Below the pieces are notes generated by a model that did no database searches, was not told where the DNA came from, and saw only the letters and a list, made by a program, of their open reading frames with translations. Shown here piece by piece: positions 1 through 14,700 of a stretch of 64,000 bases of DNA; position 1 is the first letter of the stretch; each line of letters starts with the position of its first letter. A program made the translations under genes and the position numbers. This DNA is from Lepidurus packardi (taxonomy: Eukaryota > Arthropoda > Branchiopoda > Notostraca > Triopsidae): contig JAKZAN010000070.1 of the NCBI GenBank assembly GCA_023053545.1, forward strand, positions 1 to 64,000, given 5' to 3'.

Positions 1-181
1 TCAATGAAATTTCCTTGAAATTTGCTTGTAATTTTACCTGAAATTTCCTCGAAATCTTATTGAAATTACACTGAAACTTCAATGAGATTTGCTTGAAATT
101 TGCTTGTAATTTTACCTGAAATTTCCTCGAAATCTTATTGAAATTACACTAAAATTTCATTGAAATTTGCGTTGAAATTTG
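1..181. repeat. Edge of a second satellite, 78-bp period, TTGAAATTT-rich
   Basis: Just over two units are visible. The phrase GCTTGTAATTTTACC begins at 24 and again at 102, giving a 78-bp period. Inside the unit are shorter related words such as TTGAAATTTGC, CTGAAATTTCC and TTGAAATTACA, spaced about 10-13 bp apart, so the 78-mer probably grew from a short ancestor. It lacks the AAACTGG core of the neighbouring satellite. The array runs off the left edge, so its size is unknown. It ends at about 181, where the decamer satellite starts with no unique DNA between them. Confidence 0.85.
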
Positions 182-1299
182 CTAAATGGTATAAACTGGT
201 TTACACAGGTCTAAACTGGTTTATACTGGTTTATACTAGTTCAAACTGGTTTAAATTTTTTTTAACAATTCTAAGCTTGTTTAAGCTAGTTTATAAACTG
301 GTTTAAACCGTTTTTAACTGGCTTAAACTGGTTTAAGCCAGGCCTAAAAAGATCTAAACTAGTTTAAACTAGTTTATTAACTGTTTTACACTGGTTTAAC
401 CTGGTTTATACTAGTTCAAACTGGTTTAAACTGGTCTACTCATGTCTAAACTGGTTTACTCATGTCTAAACCGGTTTAACGTAGTTTATAAACTGGTCTA
501 TACTAGTTCAAACTGGTTTAAACCTGTTAAAATCCTGGCTTAACCTGGCTTAATCTGGTTTAAACTGGTTAAAACTAGATTATAAACTGGTTTATACCGG
601 TGTAAACAGGTCTAAACTGGTTTTAACTGGTATAAACTGGTTTACACAGGTCTAAACTGGTTTAAACTGGTTGATACTAGTTCAAACTGGTTTAAATTTT
701 TTTAACAGGTCTAAACTTGTTCAAACTAGTTTATAAACTGGTTTAAAACGTTTTTAACTGGCTTAAACTGGTTTAAACCAGGCCTAAACAGGTCTAAACT
801 GGTTTAAACTAGTTTATTAACTGTTTTACACTGGTTTAAACTTGTTTATACTAGTTCAAGCTGGTTTAAACTGGTTTACACAGGTCTAAACTGGTTTAAG
901 CGAGTTCATAAACTGGTTAATACCTTTGTAAACAGGTCTAAACTGGTTCTTAATGGCATAAACTGGTTTACACAGGTCTAAACCGGTTTAAACTGGTTTA
1001 TACTAGTTCAAACTGGTTTAGACTGGTCTACTCATGTCAAAACTGGTTTACTCATGTCTAAACTGGTTTAAGGTAGTTTATAGACTGGTTTATACTAGTT
1101 CAAACTGGTTTAAACCGGTTAAAACTGGCTTAATCTGGTTTAAACTGGTCAAAACTAGATTATAAACTGGTTTATACCGGTGTAAACAGGTCTAAACTGG
1201 TTTAAACTGGTTTATACTAGTTCAAACTGGTTGAAACTTTTTTAACAGGTCTAAACTGGTTTTAACTAGTTTATTAACTGTGTTACACTGGTTTAAACT

Positions 1300-4200
1300 T
1301 GTTTATACTAGTTTAAACTGGTTTAAACTGGTTTACACAGGTCTAAACTGGTTTAAGCTAGTTTATAAACTGGTTTACACCGGTGTAAACAGGTACAAAC
1401 TGGTTCTAAATGGTATAAACTGGTTTACACAGGTCTAAACAGGTGTAAACTGGTTTATACTAGTTCAAACTGGTTTAAACCGGTTAAAACTGGCTTAATC
1501 TGGTTTAAACTGGTCAAAACTAGATTATAAACTGCTTTATACCGGTGTAAACAGGTCTAAACTGGTTTTAACTGGTATAAACTGGTTTACAAAGGTTTAA
1601 ACTGGTTTATACTAGTTCAAACTGGTTGAAATTTTTTTAACAGGTCTAAACGTGTTTTAACTAGTTTATAAACTGGTTTAAAACGTTTTTAACTGGCTTA
1701 AACTGGCTTAAACTGGTTTAAACCAGGCCTAAACAGGTCTTGACTGGTTTAAACTAGTTTATTAACTGTTTTACACTGGTTTAAACTTGTTAATACTAGT
1801 TCAAACTGGTTTAAACTGGTTTACACAGGTCTAAACTGGTTTAAGCTAGTTTATAAACTGGTTTATACCGGTGTTAACAGGTCTAAACTGGTTCTAAATG
1901 GTATAAACTGGTTTACACAGGTCTAAACTGGTTTAAACTGGTTTATACTAGTTTAAACTGATTTAAGCCGGGTAAAACTGGCTTAATCTGGTTTAAACTG
2001 GTCAAACCCAGATTATAAACTGGTTTATACCGGTGTAAACAGGTCTAAACTGGTTTTTACTGGTATAAACTGGTTTACAAAGGTTTAAACTGGTTTATAC
2101 TAGTTCAAACTGGTTGAAATTTTTTTAACAGGTCTAAACTTGTTTTAACTAGTTTATAAACTGGTTTAAAACGTTTTTAACTGGCTTAAACTGGCTTAAA
2201 CTGGTTTAAACCAGGCCTAAGCAGGTCTAAACTGGTTTAAACTAGTTTATTAACTGTTTTACACTGGTTTAAACTTGTTTATACTAGTTCAAACTGGTTT
2301 AAACTGGTTTACACAGGTATAAACTGGTTTAAGCGAGTTCATAAACTGGTTAACCTTCATAAACCTTTGTAAACAGGTCTAAACTGGTTCTTAATGGCAT
2401 AAACTGGTTTACACAGGTCTAAACTGGTTTAAACTGGTTTATACTAGTTCAAACTGGTTTAGACTGGTCTACTCATGTCAAAACTGGTTTACTCATGTCT
2501 AAACTGGTTTAAGGTAGTTTATAGACTGGTTTATACTAGTTCAAATTGGTTTTAAACGGTTAGAACTGGCTTAATCTGGTTTAAACTGGTCAAAACTAGA
2601 TTATAAACTGGTTTATACCGGTGTAAACAGGTCTAAACTGGTTTTAACTGGTATAATCTGGTTTACACAGGTCTAAACTGGTTTAAACTGGTTTATACTA
2701 GTTCAAACTGGTTGAAATTTTTTAACAGGTCTAAACTGGTTTAAACTAGTTTATTTACTGTGTTACACTGGTTTAAACTTGTTTATACTAGTTCAAACTG
2801 GTTTTAACTTGTTTACACAGGTCTAAACTGGTTTAAGCTAGTTTATAAACTGGTTTACACCGGTGTAAACAGGTCCAAACTGGTTCTAAATGGTATAAAC
2901 TGGTTTACACAGGTCTAAACTGGTGTAAACTGGTTTATACTAGTTCAAACTGGTTTAAACCGGTTAAAACTGGCTTAATCTGGTTTAAACTGGTCAAAAC
3001 TAGATTATAAACTGGTTTATACCGGTGTAAACAGGTCTAAACTGGTTTTACCTGGTATAAACTGGTTTACAAAGGTTTAAACTGGTTTATACTAGTTCAA
3101 ACTGGTTGAAATTTTTTTAACAGGTCTAAACGTGTTTTAACTGGTTTATAAACTGGTTTAAAACGTTTTTAACTGGCTTAAACTGGCTTAAACTGGTTTA
3201 AACCAGGCCTAAACAGGTCTTGACTGGTTTAAACTAGTTTATTAACTGTTTTACACTGGTTTAAACTTGTTAATACTAGTTCAAACTGGTTTAAACTGGT
3301 TTACACAGGTCTAAACTGGTTTAAGCTAGTGTATAAACTGGTTTATACCGGTGTTAACAGGTCTAAACTGGTTCTAAATGGTATAAACTGGTTTACACAG
3401 GTCTAAACTGGTTTAAACTGGTTTATACTAGTTTAAACTGGTTTAAGCCGGTTAAAACTGGCTTAATCTGGTTTAAACTGGTCAAACCCAGATTATAAAC
3501 TGGTTTATACCGGTGTAAACAGGTCTAAACTGGTTTTTACTGGTATAAACTGGTTTACAAAGGTTTAAACTGGTTTATACTAGTTCAAACTGGTTGAAAT
3601 TTTTTTAACAGGTCTAAACTTGTTTTAACTAGTTTATAAACTGGTTTAAAACGTTTTTAACTGGCTTAAACTGGCTTAAACTGGTTTAAACCAGGCCTAA
3701 GCAGGTCCAAACTGGTTTAAACTAGTTTATTAACTGTTTTACACTGGTTTAAACTTGTTTATACTAGTTCAAACTGGTTGAAACTGGTTTACACAGGTAT
3801 AAACTGGTTTAAGCGAGTTCATAAACTGGTTAACCTTCATAAACCTTTGTAAACAGGTCTAAACTGGTTCTTAATGGCATAAACTGGTTTACACAGGTCT
3901 AAACTGGTTTAAACTGGTTTATACTAGTTCAAACTGGTTTAGACTGGTCTACTCATGTCAAAACTGGTTTACTCATGTCTAAACTGGTTTAAGGTAGTTT
4001 ATAGACTGGTTTATACTAGTTCAAATTGGTTTAAACCGGTTAAAACTGGCTTAATCTGGTTTAAACTGGTCAAAACTAGATTATTAACTGGTTTATACCG
4101 GTGTAAACAGGTCTAAACTGGTTTTAACTGGTATAATCTGGTTTACACAGGTCTAAACTGGTTTAAACTGGTTTATACTAGTTCAAACTGGTTGAAATTT

Positions 4201-4320
4201 TTTTAACAGGTCTAAACTGGTTTAAACTAGTTTATTTACTGTGTTACACTGGTTTAAACTTGTTTATACTAGTTCAAACTGGTTTTAACTGGTTTACACA
4301 GGTCTAAACTGGTTTAAGCT
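1300..4320. repeat. 1480-bp tandem duplication within the satellite
   Basis: Rare variants recur at an offset of 1480 bp: the GTTCTTAATGGCATAAAC phrase near 2388 and 3868, the GCCGG(G/T)TAAAAC variant near 1967 and 3448, and the TTTATTTACTGTG variant near 2752 and 4231. The 488+597+395 bp module spacing also sums to 1480. The boundaries are approximate because the flanks are the same satellite. Confidence 0.75.
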
Positions 4321-6000
4321 AGTTTATAAACTGGTTTACACCGGTGTAAACAGGTCTAAACTGGTTCTAAATGGTATAAACTGGTTTACACAGGTCTAAA
4401 CTGGTTTAAACTGGTTTATACTAGTTCAAACTGGTTTAAGCCGGTTAAAACTGGCTTAATCTGGTTTAAACTGGTCAAAACTAGATTATAAACTGGTTTA
4501 TACCGGTGTAAACAGGTCTAAACTGGTTAATACTAGTTTATTAACTGTGTTACACTGGTTTAAACTTGTTTATACTAGTTCAAACTGGTTTAAACTGGTT
4601 TACACAGGTCTAAACTGGTTTAAGCTAGTTTATAAACTGGTTTATACCGGTGTAAACAGGTCTAAACTGGTTCTAAATGGTATAAACTGGTTTACACAGG
4701 TCTAAACTGGCTTAAACTGGTTTATACTAGTTCAAACTGGTTTAAGCCGGTTAAAACTGGCTTAATCTGGTTTAAACTGGTCAAAACCAGATTATAAACT
4801 GGTTTATACCGGTGTAAACAGGTCTAAACTGGTTTTAACTGGTATAAACTGGTTTACACAGGTCTAAACTGGTTCAAGCTAGTTTATAAACCGGTTTACT
4901 ACGGTGTAAACAGGTCCAAACTGGTTCTAAATGGTATAAACTGGTTTACACAGGTCTAAACTGGTGTAAACTGGTTTACACTAGTTCAAACTGGTTTAAA
5001 CCGGTTAAAACTGGCTTAATCTGGTTTGAACTGGTTAAAACTAGTTTATAAACTGGTTTATACCGGTGTAAACAGGTCTAAACTGGTTCTAAATGGTATA
5101 AACTGGTTTACACAGGTCTAAACTGGTTTAAACTGGTTTATACTAGTTCAAACTGGTTGAAACTTTTTTAACAGGTCTAAACTGGTTTTAACTAGTTTAT
5201 TAACTGTGTTACACTGGTTTAAACTTGTTTATACTAGTTCAAACTGGTTTAAACTGGTTTACACAGGTCTAAACTGGTTTAAGCTAGTTTATAAACTGGT
5301 TTACACCGGTGTAAACAGGTCCAAACTGGTTCTAAATGGTATAAACTGGTTTACACAGGTCTAAACTGGTGTAAACTGGTTTATACTAGTTCAAACTGGT
5401 TTAAACCGGTTAAAACTGGCTTAATCTGGTTTAAACTGGTCAAAACTAGATTATAAACTGGTTTATACCGGTGTAAACAGGTCTAAACTGGTTTTAACTG
5501 GTATAAACTGGTTTACAAAGGTTTAAACTGGTTTATACTAGTTCAAACTGGTTGAAATTTTTTTAACAGGTCTAAACTTGTTTTAACTAGTTTATAAACT
5601 GGTTTAAAACGTTTTTAACTGGCTTAAACTGGCTTAAACTGGTTTAAACCAGGCCTAAACAGGTCTTAACTGGTTTAAACTAGTTTATTAACTGTTTTAC
5701 ACTGGTTTAAACTTGTTTATACTAGTTCAAACTGGTTTAAACTGGTTTACACAGGTCTAAACTGGTTTAAGCTAGTTTATAAACTGGTTTATACCTTTGT
5801 AAACAGGTCTAAACTGGTTCTAAATGGCATAAACTGGTTTACACAGGTCTAAACTGGTTTAAACTGGTTTATACTAGTTCAAACTGGTTTAGACTGGTCT
5901 ACTCATGTCAAAACTGGTTTACTCATGTCTAAACTGGTTTAAGGTAGTTTATAGACTGGTTTATACTAGTTCAAACTGGTTTAAACCGGTTAAAACTGGC

Positions 6001-6040
6001 TTAATCTGGTTTAAACTGGCTTAATCTGGTTTAAACTGGT
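6001..6040. repeat. 20-bp perfect tandem duplication (two decamers)
   Basis: The 20-mer starting TTAATCTGGTTTAAACTGG is present twice back to back, where other copies of this region carry it once. The step is exactly two decamers. Confidence 0.8.
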
Positions 6041-8140
6041 CAAAACTAGATAATAAACTGGTTTATACCGGTCTAAACTGGTTTTAACTGGTATAAACTG
6101 GTTTACAAAGGTCTAAACTGGTTCAAACTGGTTGATACTAGTTCAAACTGGTTGAAATTTTTTTAACAGGTCTAAACTTGTTCAAACTTGTTTATAAACT
6201 GGTTTAAAACGTTTTTAACTGGCTTAAACTGGCTTAAACCAGGCCTAAACAGGTCTAAACTGGTTTAAACTAGTTTATTAACTGTTTTACACTGGTTTAA
6301 ACTTGTTTATACTAGTTCAAACTGGTTTAAACTGGTTTACACAGGTCTAAACTGGTTTAAGCGAGTTCATAAACTGGTTTATACCGGTGTAAACAGGTCT
6401 AAACTGGTTTAAGCTAGTTCATAAACTGGTTTATACCGGTGTAAACAGGTCTAAACTGGTTCTAAATGGTATAAACTGGTTTACACAGGTCTAAACTGGT
6501 TTATACTGGTTTATACTAGTTCAAACTGATTTAAATTTTTTTAACAGGTCTAAGCTTGTTTAAGCTAGTTTATAAACTGGTTTAAACCGTTTTTAACTGG
6601 CTTAAACTTTTTTAAACCAGGCCAAAAAAGGTCTAAACTGGTTTAAACTAGTTTTTTAACTGTTTTACACTGGTTTAACCTGGTTTATACTAGTTCAAAC
6701 TGATTTAAACTGGTCTACTCATGTCTAAACTGGTTTACTCATGTCTAAACTGGTTTAACGTAGTTTATAAACTGGTTTATACTACTTCAAACTGGTTTAA
6801 ACCGGTTAAAACTGGCTTAATCTGGTTTAAACTGGTTAAAACTAGATTATAAACTGGTTTATACCGGTGTAAACAGGTCTAAACTGGTTTTAACTGGTAT
6901 AAACTAGTTCAAACTGGTTTAAATTTTTTAACAGGTCTAAACTGGTTTAAACTAGTTTATTAACTGTGTTACACTGGTTTAAACTTGTTTATACTAGTTC
7001 AAACTGTTTTAAACTGGTTTACACAGGTCTAAACTGGTTTAAGCTAGTTTATAAACTGGTTTATACCGGTGTAAACAGGTCTAAACTGGTTCTAAATGGT
7101 ATAAACTGGTTTACACAGGTCTAAACTGGTTTAAACTTGTTTATACTAGTTCAAACTGGTTTTAAGCCGGTTAAAACTGGCTTAATCTGGTTTAAACTTG
7201 TCAAAACCAGATTGTAAACTGGTTTATACCGGTGTAAACAGGTCTAAACTGGTTTTAACTGGTATAAACTGGTTTACAAAGGTTTAAACTGGTTTATACT
7301 AGTTCAAACTAGTTGAAATTTTTTTAACAGGTCTAAACTTGTTTTAACTAGTTTATGAACTGGTTTAAAACGTTTTTAACTGGCTTAAACTGGCTTAAAC
7401 TGTTTTAAACCAGGCCTAAACAGGTCTTAACTGATTTAAACTAGTTTATTAACTGTTTTACACTGGTTTAAACTTGTTTATACTAATTCAAACTGGTCTA
7501 AACTGGTTAACACAGGTCTAAACTGGTTTAAGCTAGTTTATACACTGGTTTATACCTTTGTAAACAGGTCTAAACTGGTTCTAAATGGCATAAACTGGTT
7601 TACACAGGTCTAAACTGGTTTAAACTGGTTTATACTATTTCAAACTGGTTTAGACTGGTCTACTCATTTCAAAACTGGTTTACTGATGTCTAAACTGGTT
7701 TAAGGTAGTTTATAGACTGGTTTATACTAGTTCAAACTGGTTTGAACCGGTTAAAACTGGCTTAATCTGGTTTAAACTGGTCAAAACTAGATTATAAACT
7801 GGTTTATACCGGTGTAAACAGGTCTAAACTGGTTTTAACTGGTATAAACTGGTTTACACAGGTCTAAACTGGTTTAAACTGGTTTATACTAGTTCAAACT
7901 GGTTGAAACTTTTTTAACAGGTCTAAACTGGTTTTAACTAGTTTATTAACTGTGTTACACTGGTTTAAACTTGTTTATACTAGTTCAAACTGGTTTAAAC
8001 TGGTTTACACAGGTCTAAACTGGTTTAAGCTAGTGTATAAACTGGTTTACACCGGTGTAAACAGGTCCAAACTGGTTCTAAATGGTATAAACTGGTTTAC
8101 ACAGGTCTAAACTGGTTTATACTGGTTTATACTAGTTCAA

Positions 8141-11090
8141 ACTGATTTAAATTTTTTTTTAACAGGTCTAAGCTTGTTTAAGCTAGTTTATAAACTGGTT
8201 TAAACCGTTTTTAACTGGCTTAAACTGGTTTAAACCAGGCCTAAAAAGGTCTAAACTGGTTTAAACTAGTTTATTAACTGTTTTACACTGGTTTAACCTG
8301 GTTTATACTTGTTCAAACTGGTTTAAACTGGTCTACTCATGTCTAAACTGGTTTACTCATGTCTAAACTGGTTTAACGTAGTTTATAAACTGGTTTATAC
8401 TACTTCAAACTGGTTTAAACCGGTTAAAACTGGCTTAATCTGGTTTAAACTGGTTAAAACTAGATTATAAACTGGTTTATACCGGTGTAAACAGGTCTAA
8501 ACTGGTTTTAACTGGTATAAACTAGTTCAAACTGGTTTAAATTTTTTAACAGGTCTAAACTGGTTTAAACTAGTTTATTAACTGTGTTACACTGGTTTAA
8601 ACTTGTTTATACTAGTTCAAACTGGTTTAAACTGGTTTACACAGGTCTAAACTGGTTTAAGCTAGTTTATAAACTGGTTTATACAGGTGTAAACAGGTCT
8701 AAACTGGTTTTAACTGGTATAAACTGGTTTACACAGGTCTAAACTGGTTTAAACTGGTTGATACTAGTTCAAACTGTTTGAAATTTTTTAACAGGTCTAA
8801 ACTTGTTCAAACTAGTTTATAAACTGGTTTAAAACGTTTTTAACTGGCTTAAACTGGTTTAAACCAGGCCTAAACAGGTCTAAACTGGTTTAAACTAGTT
8901 TATTAGCTGTTTTACACTGTTTTAAACTTGTTTATACTAGTTCAAACTGGTTTAAACTGGTTTAAACAGGTCTAAACTGGTTTAAGCGAGTTCATAAACT
9001 GGTTTATACCAGTGTAAACAGGTCTAAACTGGTTTAAGCTAGTTCATAAACTGGTTTATACCGGTGTAAACAGGTCTAAACTGGTTCTAAATGGTACAAA
9101 CTGGTTTACACAGGTCTAAACTGGTTTATACTGGTTTATACTAGTTCAAACTGGTTTAAATTTTTTTAACAGGTCTAAGCTTGTTTAAGCTAGTTTATAA
9201 ACTGGTTTAAACCGTTTTTAACTGGCTTAAACTGGTTTAAACCAGGCCTAAAAAGGTCTAAACTGGTTAAACTAGTTTATTAACTGTTTTACACTGGTTT
9301 AACCTGGTTTATACTAGTTCAAACTGGTTTAAACTGGTCTACTCATGTCTAAACTGGTTTACTCATGTCTAAACTGGTTTAACGTAGTTTATAAACTGGT
9401 TTATACTAGTTCAAACTGGTTTAAACCGGTTAAAACTGGCTTAATTTGGTTTAAACTGGTTAAAACTAGTTTATAAACTGGTTTATACCTTTGTAAACAG
9501 GTCTAAACTGGTTCTAAATGGCATAAACTGGTTTACACAGGTCTAAACTGGTTTAAGCGAGTTCATAAACTGGTTTATACCGTTGTAAACAGGTCTAAAC
9601 TGGTTTAAGCTAGTTCATAAACTGGTTTATACCGGTGTAAACAGGTCTAAACTGGTTTAAGCTAGTTCATAAACTTTCTAAATGGTATAAACTGGTTTAC
9701 ACAGGTCTAAACTGGTTTATACTGGTTTATACTAGTTCAAACTGATTTAAATTTTTTTTTAACAGGTCTAAGCTTGTTTAAGCTAGTTTATAAACTGGTT
9801 TAAACCGTTTTTAACTGGCTTAAACTGGTTTAAACCAGGCCTAAAAAGGTCTAAACTGGTTTAAACTAGTTTATTAACTGTTTTACACTGGTTTAACCTG
9901 GTTTATACTTGTTCAAACTGGTTTAAACTGGTCTACTCATGTCTAAACTGGTTTACTCATGTCTAAACTGGTTTAACGTAGTTTATAAACTGGTTTATAC
10001 TACTTCAAACTGGTTTAAACCGGTTAAAACTGGCTTAATCTGGTTTAAACTGGTTAAAACTAGATTATAAACTGGTTTATACCGGTGTAAACAGGTCTAA
10101 ACTGGTTTTAACTGGTATAAACTAGTTCAAACTGGTTTAAATTTTTTAACAGGTCTAAACTGGTTTAAACTAGTTTATTAACTGTGTTACACTGGTTTAA
10201 ACTTGTTTATACTAGTTCAAACTGGTTTAAACTGGTTTACACAGGTCTAAACTGGTTTAAGCTAGTTTATAAACTGGTTTATACCGGTGTAAACAGGTCT
10301 AAACTGGTTTTAACTGGTATAAACTGGTTTACACAGGTCTAAACTGGTTTAAACTGGTTGATACTAGTTCAAACTGGTTGAAATTTTTTTAACAGGTCTA
10401 AACTTGTTCAAACTAGTTTATAAACTGGTTTAAAACGTTTTTAACTGGCTTAAACTGGTTTAAACCAGGCCTAAACAGGTCTAAACTGGTTTAAACTAGT
10501 TTATTAGCTGTTTTACACTGTTTTAAACTTGTTTATACTAGTTCAAACTGGTTAAACTGGTTTACACAGGTCTAAACTGGTTTAAGCGAGTTCATAAACT
10601 GGTTTATACCAGTGTAAACAGGTCTAAACTGGTTTAAGCTAGTTCATAAACTGGTTTATACCGGTGTAAACAGGTCTAAACTGGTTCTAAATGGTACAAA
10701 CTGGTTTACACAGGTCTAAACTGGTTTATACTGGTTTATACTAGTTCAAACTGGTTTAAATTTTTTTTAACAGGTCTAAGCTTGTTTAAGCTAGTTTATA
10801 AACTGGTTTAAACCGTTTTTAACTGGCTTAAACTGGTTTAAACCAGGCCTAAAAAGGTCTAAACTGGTTTAAACTAGTTTATTAACTGTTTTACACTGGT
10901 TTAACCTGGTTTATACTAGTTCAAACTGGTTTAAACTGGTCTACTCATGTCTAAACTGGTTTACTCATGTCTAAACTGGTTTAACGTAGTTTATAAACTG
11001 GTTTATACTAGTTCAAACTGGTTTAAACCGGTTAAAACTGGCTTAATTTGGTTTAAACTGGTTAAAACTAGTTTATAAACTGGTTTATAC
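8141..11090. repeat. 1.6-kb tandem duplication within the satellite
   Basis: ACTGATTTAAATTTTTTTTT starts at 8141 and 9741 (offset 1600). The variant TTATTAGCTGTTTTACACTG recurs near 8903 and 10503, and TTAATTTGG recurs at 9441 and 11043 (offset 1602 after small indels). The two halves read nearly the same throughout. A block near 9540-9680 in the first copy has an extra repeated GCGAGTTCATAAAC-type module. Confidence 0.8.
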
Positions 11091-11732
11091 CTTTGTAAAC
11101 AGGTCTAAACTGGTTCTAAATGGCATAAACTGGTTTACACAGGTCTAAACTGGTTTAAACTGGTTTATACTAGTTCAAACTGGTTTAGACTGGTCTACTC
11201 ATGTCAAAACTGGTTTACTCATGTCTAAACTGGTTTAAGGTAGTTTATAGACTGGTTTATACTAGTTCAAACTGGTTTAAACCGATTAAAACTGGCTTAA
11301 TCTGGTTTAAACTGGTCAAAACTAGATTATAAACTGGTTTATACCGGTTTAAACAGGTCTAAACTGGTTTTAACTGGTATAAACTGGTTTACACAGGTCT
11401 AAACTGGTTTAAACTGGTTTATACTAGTTCAAACTGGTTTAAATTTTTTAACAGGTCTAAACTAGTTTAAACTAGTTTATTAACTGTGTTACACTGGTTT
11501 AAACTTGTTTATACTAGTTCAAACTGGTTTAAACTGGTTTACACAGGTCTAAACTGGTTTAAGCTAGTTTATAAACTGGTTTATACCGGTGTTAACAGGT
11601 CTAAACTGGTTCTAAATGGTATAAACTTGTTTACACAGGTCTAAACTGGTTTAAACTGGTTTATACTAGTTTAAACTGGTTTAAGCCGGTTAAAACTGGC
11701 TTAATCTGGTTTAAACTGGTCAAACCCATTTT

Positions 11733-14700
11733 ATAAACTGGTTTATACCGGTGTAAACAGGTCTAAACTGGTTTTTACTGGTATAAACTGGTTTACAAAG
11801 GTTTAAACTGGTTTATACTAGTTCAAACTGGTTGAAATTTTTTTAACAGGTCTAAACTTGTTTTAACTAGTTTCTAAACTGGTTTAAAACGTTTTTAACT
11901 GGCTTAAACTGGCTTAAACTGGTTTAAACCAGGCCTAAACAGGTCTAAACTGGTTTAAACTAGTTTATTAACTGTTTTACACTGGTTTAGAATTATTTAT
12001 ACTAGTTCAAACTGGTTTAAACTGGTTTACACAGGTCTAAACTGGTTTAAGCGAGTTCATAAACTGGTTAATACCTTTGTAAACAGGTCTAAACTGGTTC
12101 TTAATGGCATAAACTGGTTTACACAGGTCTAAACTGGTTTATACTAGTTCAAACTGGTTTAGACTGGTCTACTCATGTCAAAACTGGTTTACTCATGTCT
12201 AAACTGGTTTAAGGTAGTTTATAGACTGGTTTATACTAGTTCAAACTGGTTTAAACCGGTTAAAACTGGCTTAATCTGGTTTAAACTGGTCAAAACTAGA
12301 TTATAAACTGGTTTATACCGGTGTAAACAGGTCTCAACTGGTTTTAACTGGTATAAACTGGTTTACACAGGTCTAAACTGGTTTAAACTGGTTTATACTA
12401 GTTCAAACTGGTTGAAATTTTTTTAACAGGTCTAAACTGGTTTAAACTAGTTTATTTACTGTGTTACACTGGTTTAAACTTGTTTATACTAGTTCAAACT
12501 GGTTTACACAGGTCTAAACTGGTTTAAGCTAGTTTATAAACTGGTTTACACCGGTGTAAACAGTACAAACTGGTTCTAAATGGTATAAACTGGTTTACAA
12601 ACTGGTTTAAACTGGTTTACACAGGTCTAAACTGGTTTAAGCTAGTTTATAAACTGGTTTATACCGGTTTAAACCGGTCTAAACTGGTTCTAAATGGTAT
12701 AAACTGGTTTACACAGGTCTAAACTGGCTTAAACTGGTTTATACTAGTTCAAACTGGTTTAAGCCGGTTAGAACTGGCTTAATCTGGTTTAAACTGTTCA
12801 AAACCAGATTATAAACTGGTTTATACCGGTGTAAACAGGTCTAAACTGGTGTTAACTGGTATAAACTGGTTTAGACAGGTCTAAACTGGTTCAAGCTAGT
12901 TTATAAACCGGTTTACACCGGTGTAAACAGGTCCAAACTGGTTCTAAATGGTATAAACTGGTTTACACAGGTCTAAACTGGTGTAAACTGGTTTATACTA
13001 GTTCAAACTGGTTTAAACCGGTTAAAACTGGCTTAATCTGGTTTAAACTGGGTAAAACTAGTTTATAAACTGGTTTATACCGGTGTAAACAGGTCTAAAC
13101 TGGTTCTAAATGGTATAAACTGGTTTACACAGGTCTAAACTGGTTTAAACTGGTTTATACTAGTTCAAACTGGTTTAAGCCGGTTAAAACTGGCTTAATC
13201 TGGTGTAAACTGGTCAAAACCAGATTATAAACTGGTTTATACCGGTGTAAACAGGTCTAAACTGGTTTTAACTGGTATAAACTGGTTTACACAGGTCTAA
13301 ACTGGTTCAAGCTAGTTTATAAACCGGTTTACACCGGTGTAAACAGGTCCAAACTGGTTCTAAATGGTATAAACCGGTTTACACAGGTCTAAACTGGTGT
13401 AAACTGGTTTATACTAGTTCTAACTGGTTTAAACCGGTTAAAACTGGCTTAATCTGGTTTAAACTGGTTAAAACTAGTTTATAAACTGGTTTATACCGGT
13501 GTAAACAGGTCTAAACTGGTTCTAAATGGTATAAACTGGTTTACACAGGTCTAAACTGGTTTAAACTGGTTTATACTAGTTCAAACTGGTTTAAGCCGGT
13601 TAAAACTGGCTTAATCTGGTGTAAACTGGTCAAAACCAGATTATAAACTGGTTTATACCGGTGTAAACAGGTCTAAACTGGTTTTAACTGGTATAAACTG
13701 GTTTACAAAGGTTTAAACTGGTTTATACTGGTTGATACTAGTTCAAACTGGTTGAAATTTTTTTAACAGGTCTAAACTTGTTCAAACTAGTTTATAAACT
13801 GGTTTAAAACGTTTTTAACTGGCTTAAACTGGTTTAAACCAGGCCTAAACAGGTCTAAACTGTTTTAAACTAGTTTATTAGCTGTTTTACACTGTTTTAA
13901 ACTTGTTTATACTAGTTCAAACTGGTTTAAACTGGTTTAAACAGGTCTAAACTGGTTTAAGCGAGTTCATAAACTGGTTTATACCAGTGTAAACAGGTCT
14001 AAACTGGTTTAAGCTAGTTCATAAACTGGTTTATACCGGTGTAAACAGGTCTAAACTGGTTCTAAATGGTACAAACTGGTTTACACAGGTCTAAACTGGT
14101 TTATACTGGTTTATACTAGTTCAAGCTGATTTAAATTTTTTTTAACAGGTCTAAGCTTGTTTAAGCTAGTTTATAAACTGGTTTAAACCGTTTTTAACTG
14201 GCTTAAACTGGTTTAAACCAGGCCTAAAAAGGTCTAAACTGGTTTAAACTAGTTTATTAACTGTTTTACACTGGTTTAACCTGGTTTATACTTGTTCAAA
14301 CTGGTTTAAACTGGTCTACTCATGTCTAAACTGGTTTACTCATGTCTAAACTGGTTTAACGTAGTTTATAAACTGGTTTATACTACTTCAAACTGGTTTA
14401 AACCGGTTAAAACTGGCTTAATCTGGTTTAAACTGGTTAAAACTAGATTATAAACTGGTTTATACCGGTGTAAACAGGTCTAAACTGGTTTTTACTGGTA
14501 TAAACTGGTTTACAAAGGTTTAAACTGGTTTATACTAGTTCAAACTGGTTGAAATTTTTTTAACAGGTCTAAACTTGTTTTAACTAGTTTCTAAACTGGT
14601 TTAAAACGTTTTTAACTGGCTTAAACTGGCTTAAACTGGTTTAAACCAGGCCTAAACAGGTCTAAACTGGTTTAAACTAGTTTATTAACTGTTTTACACT

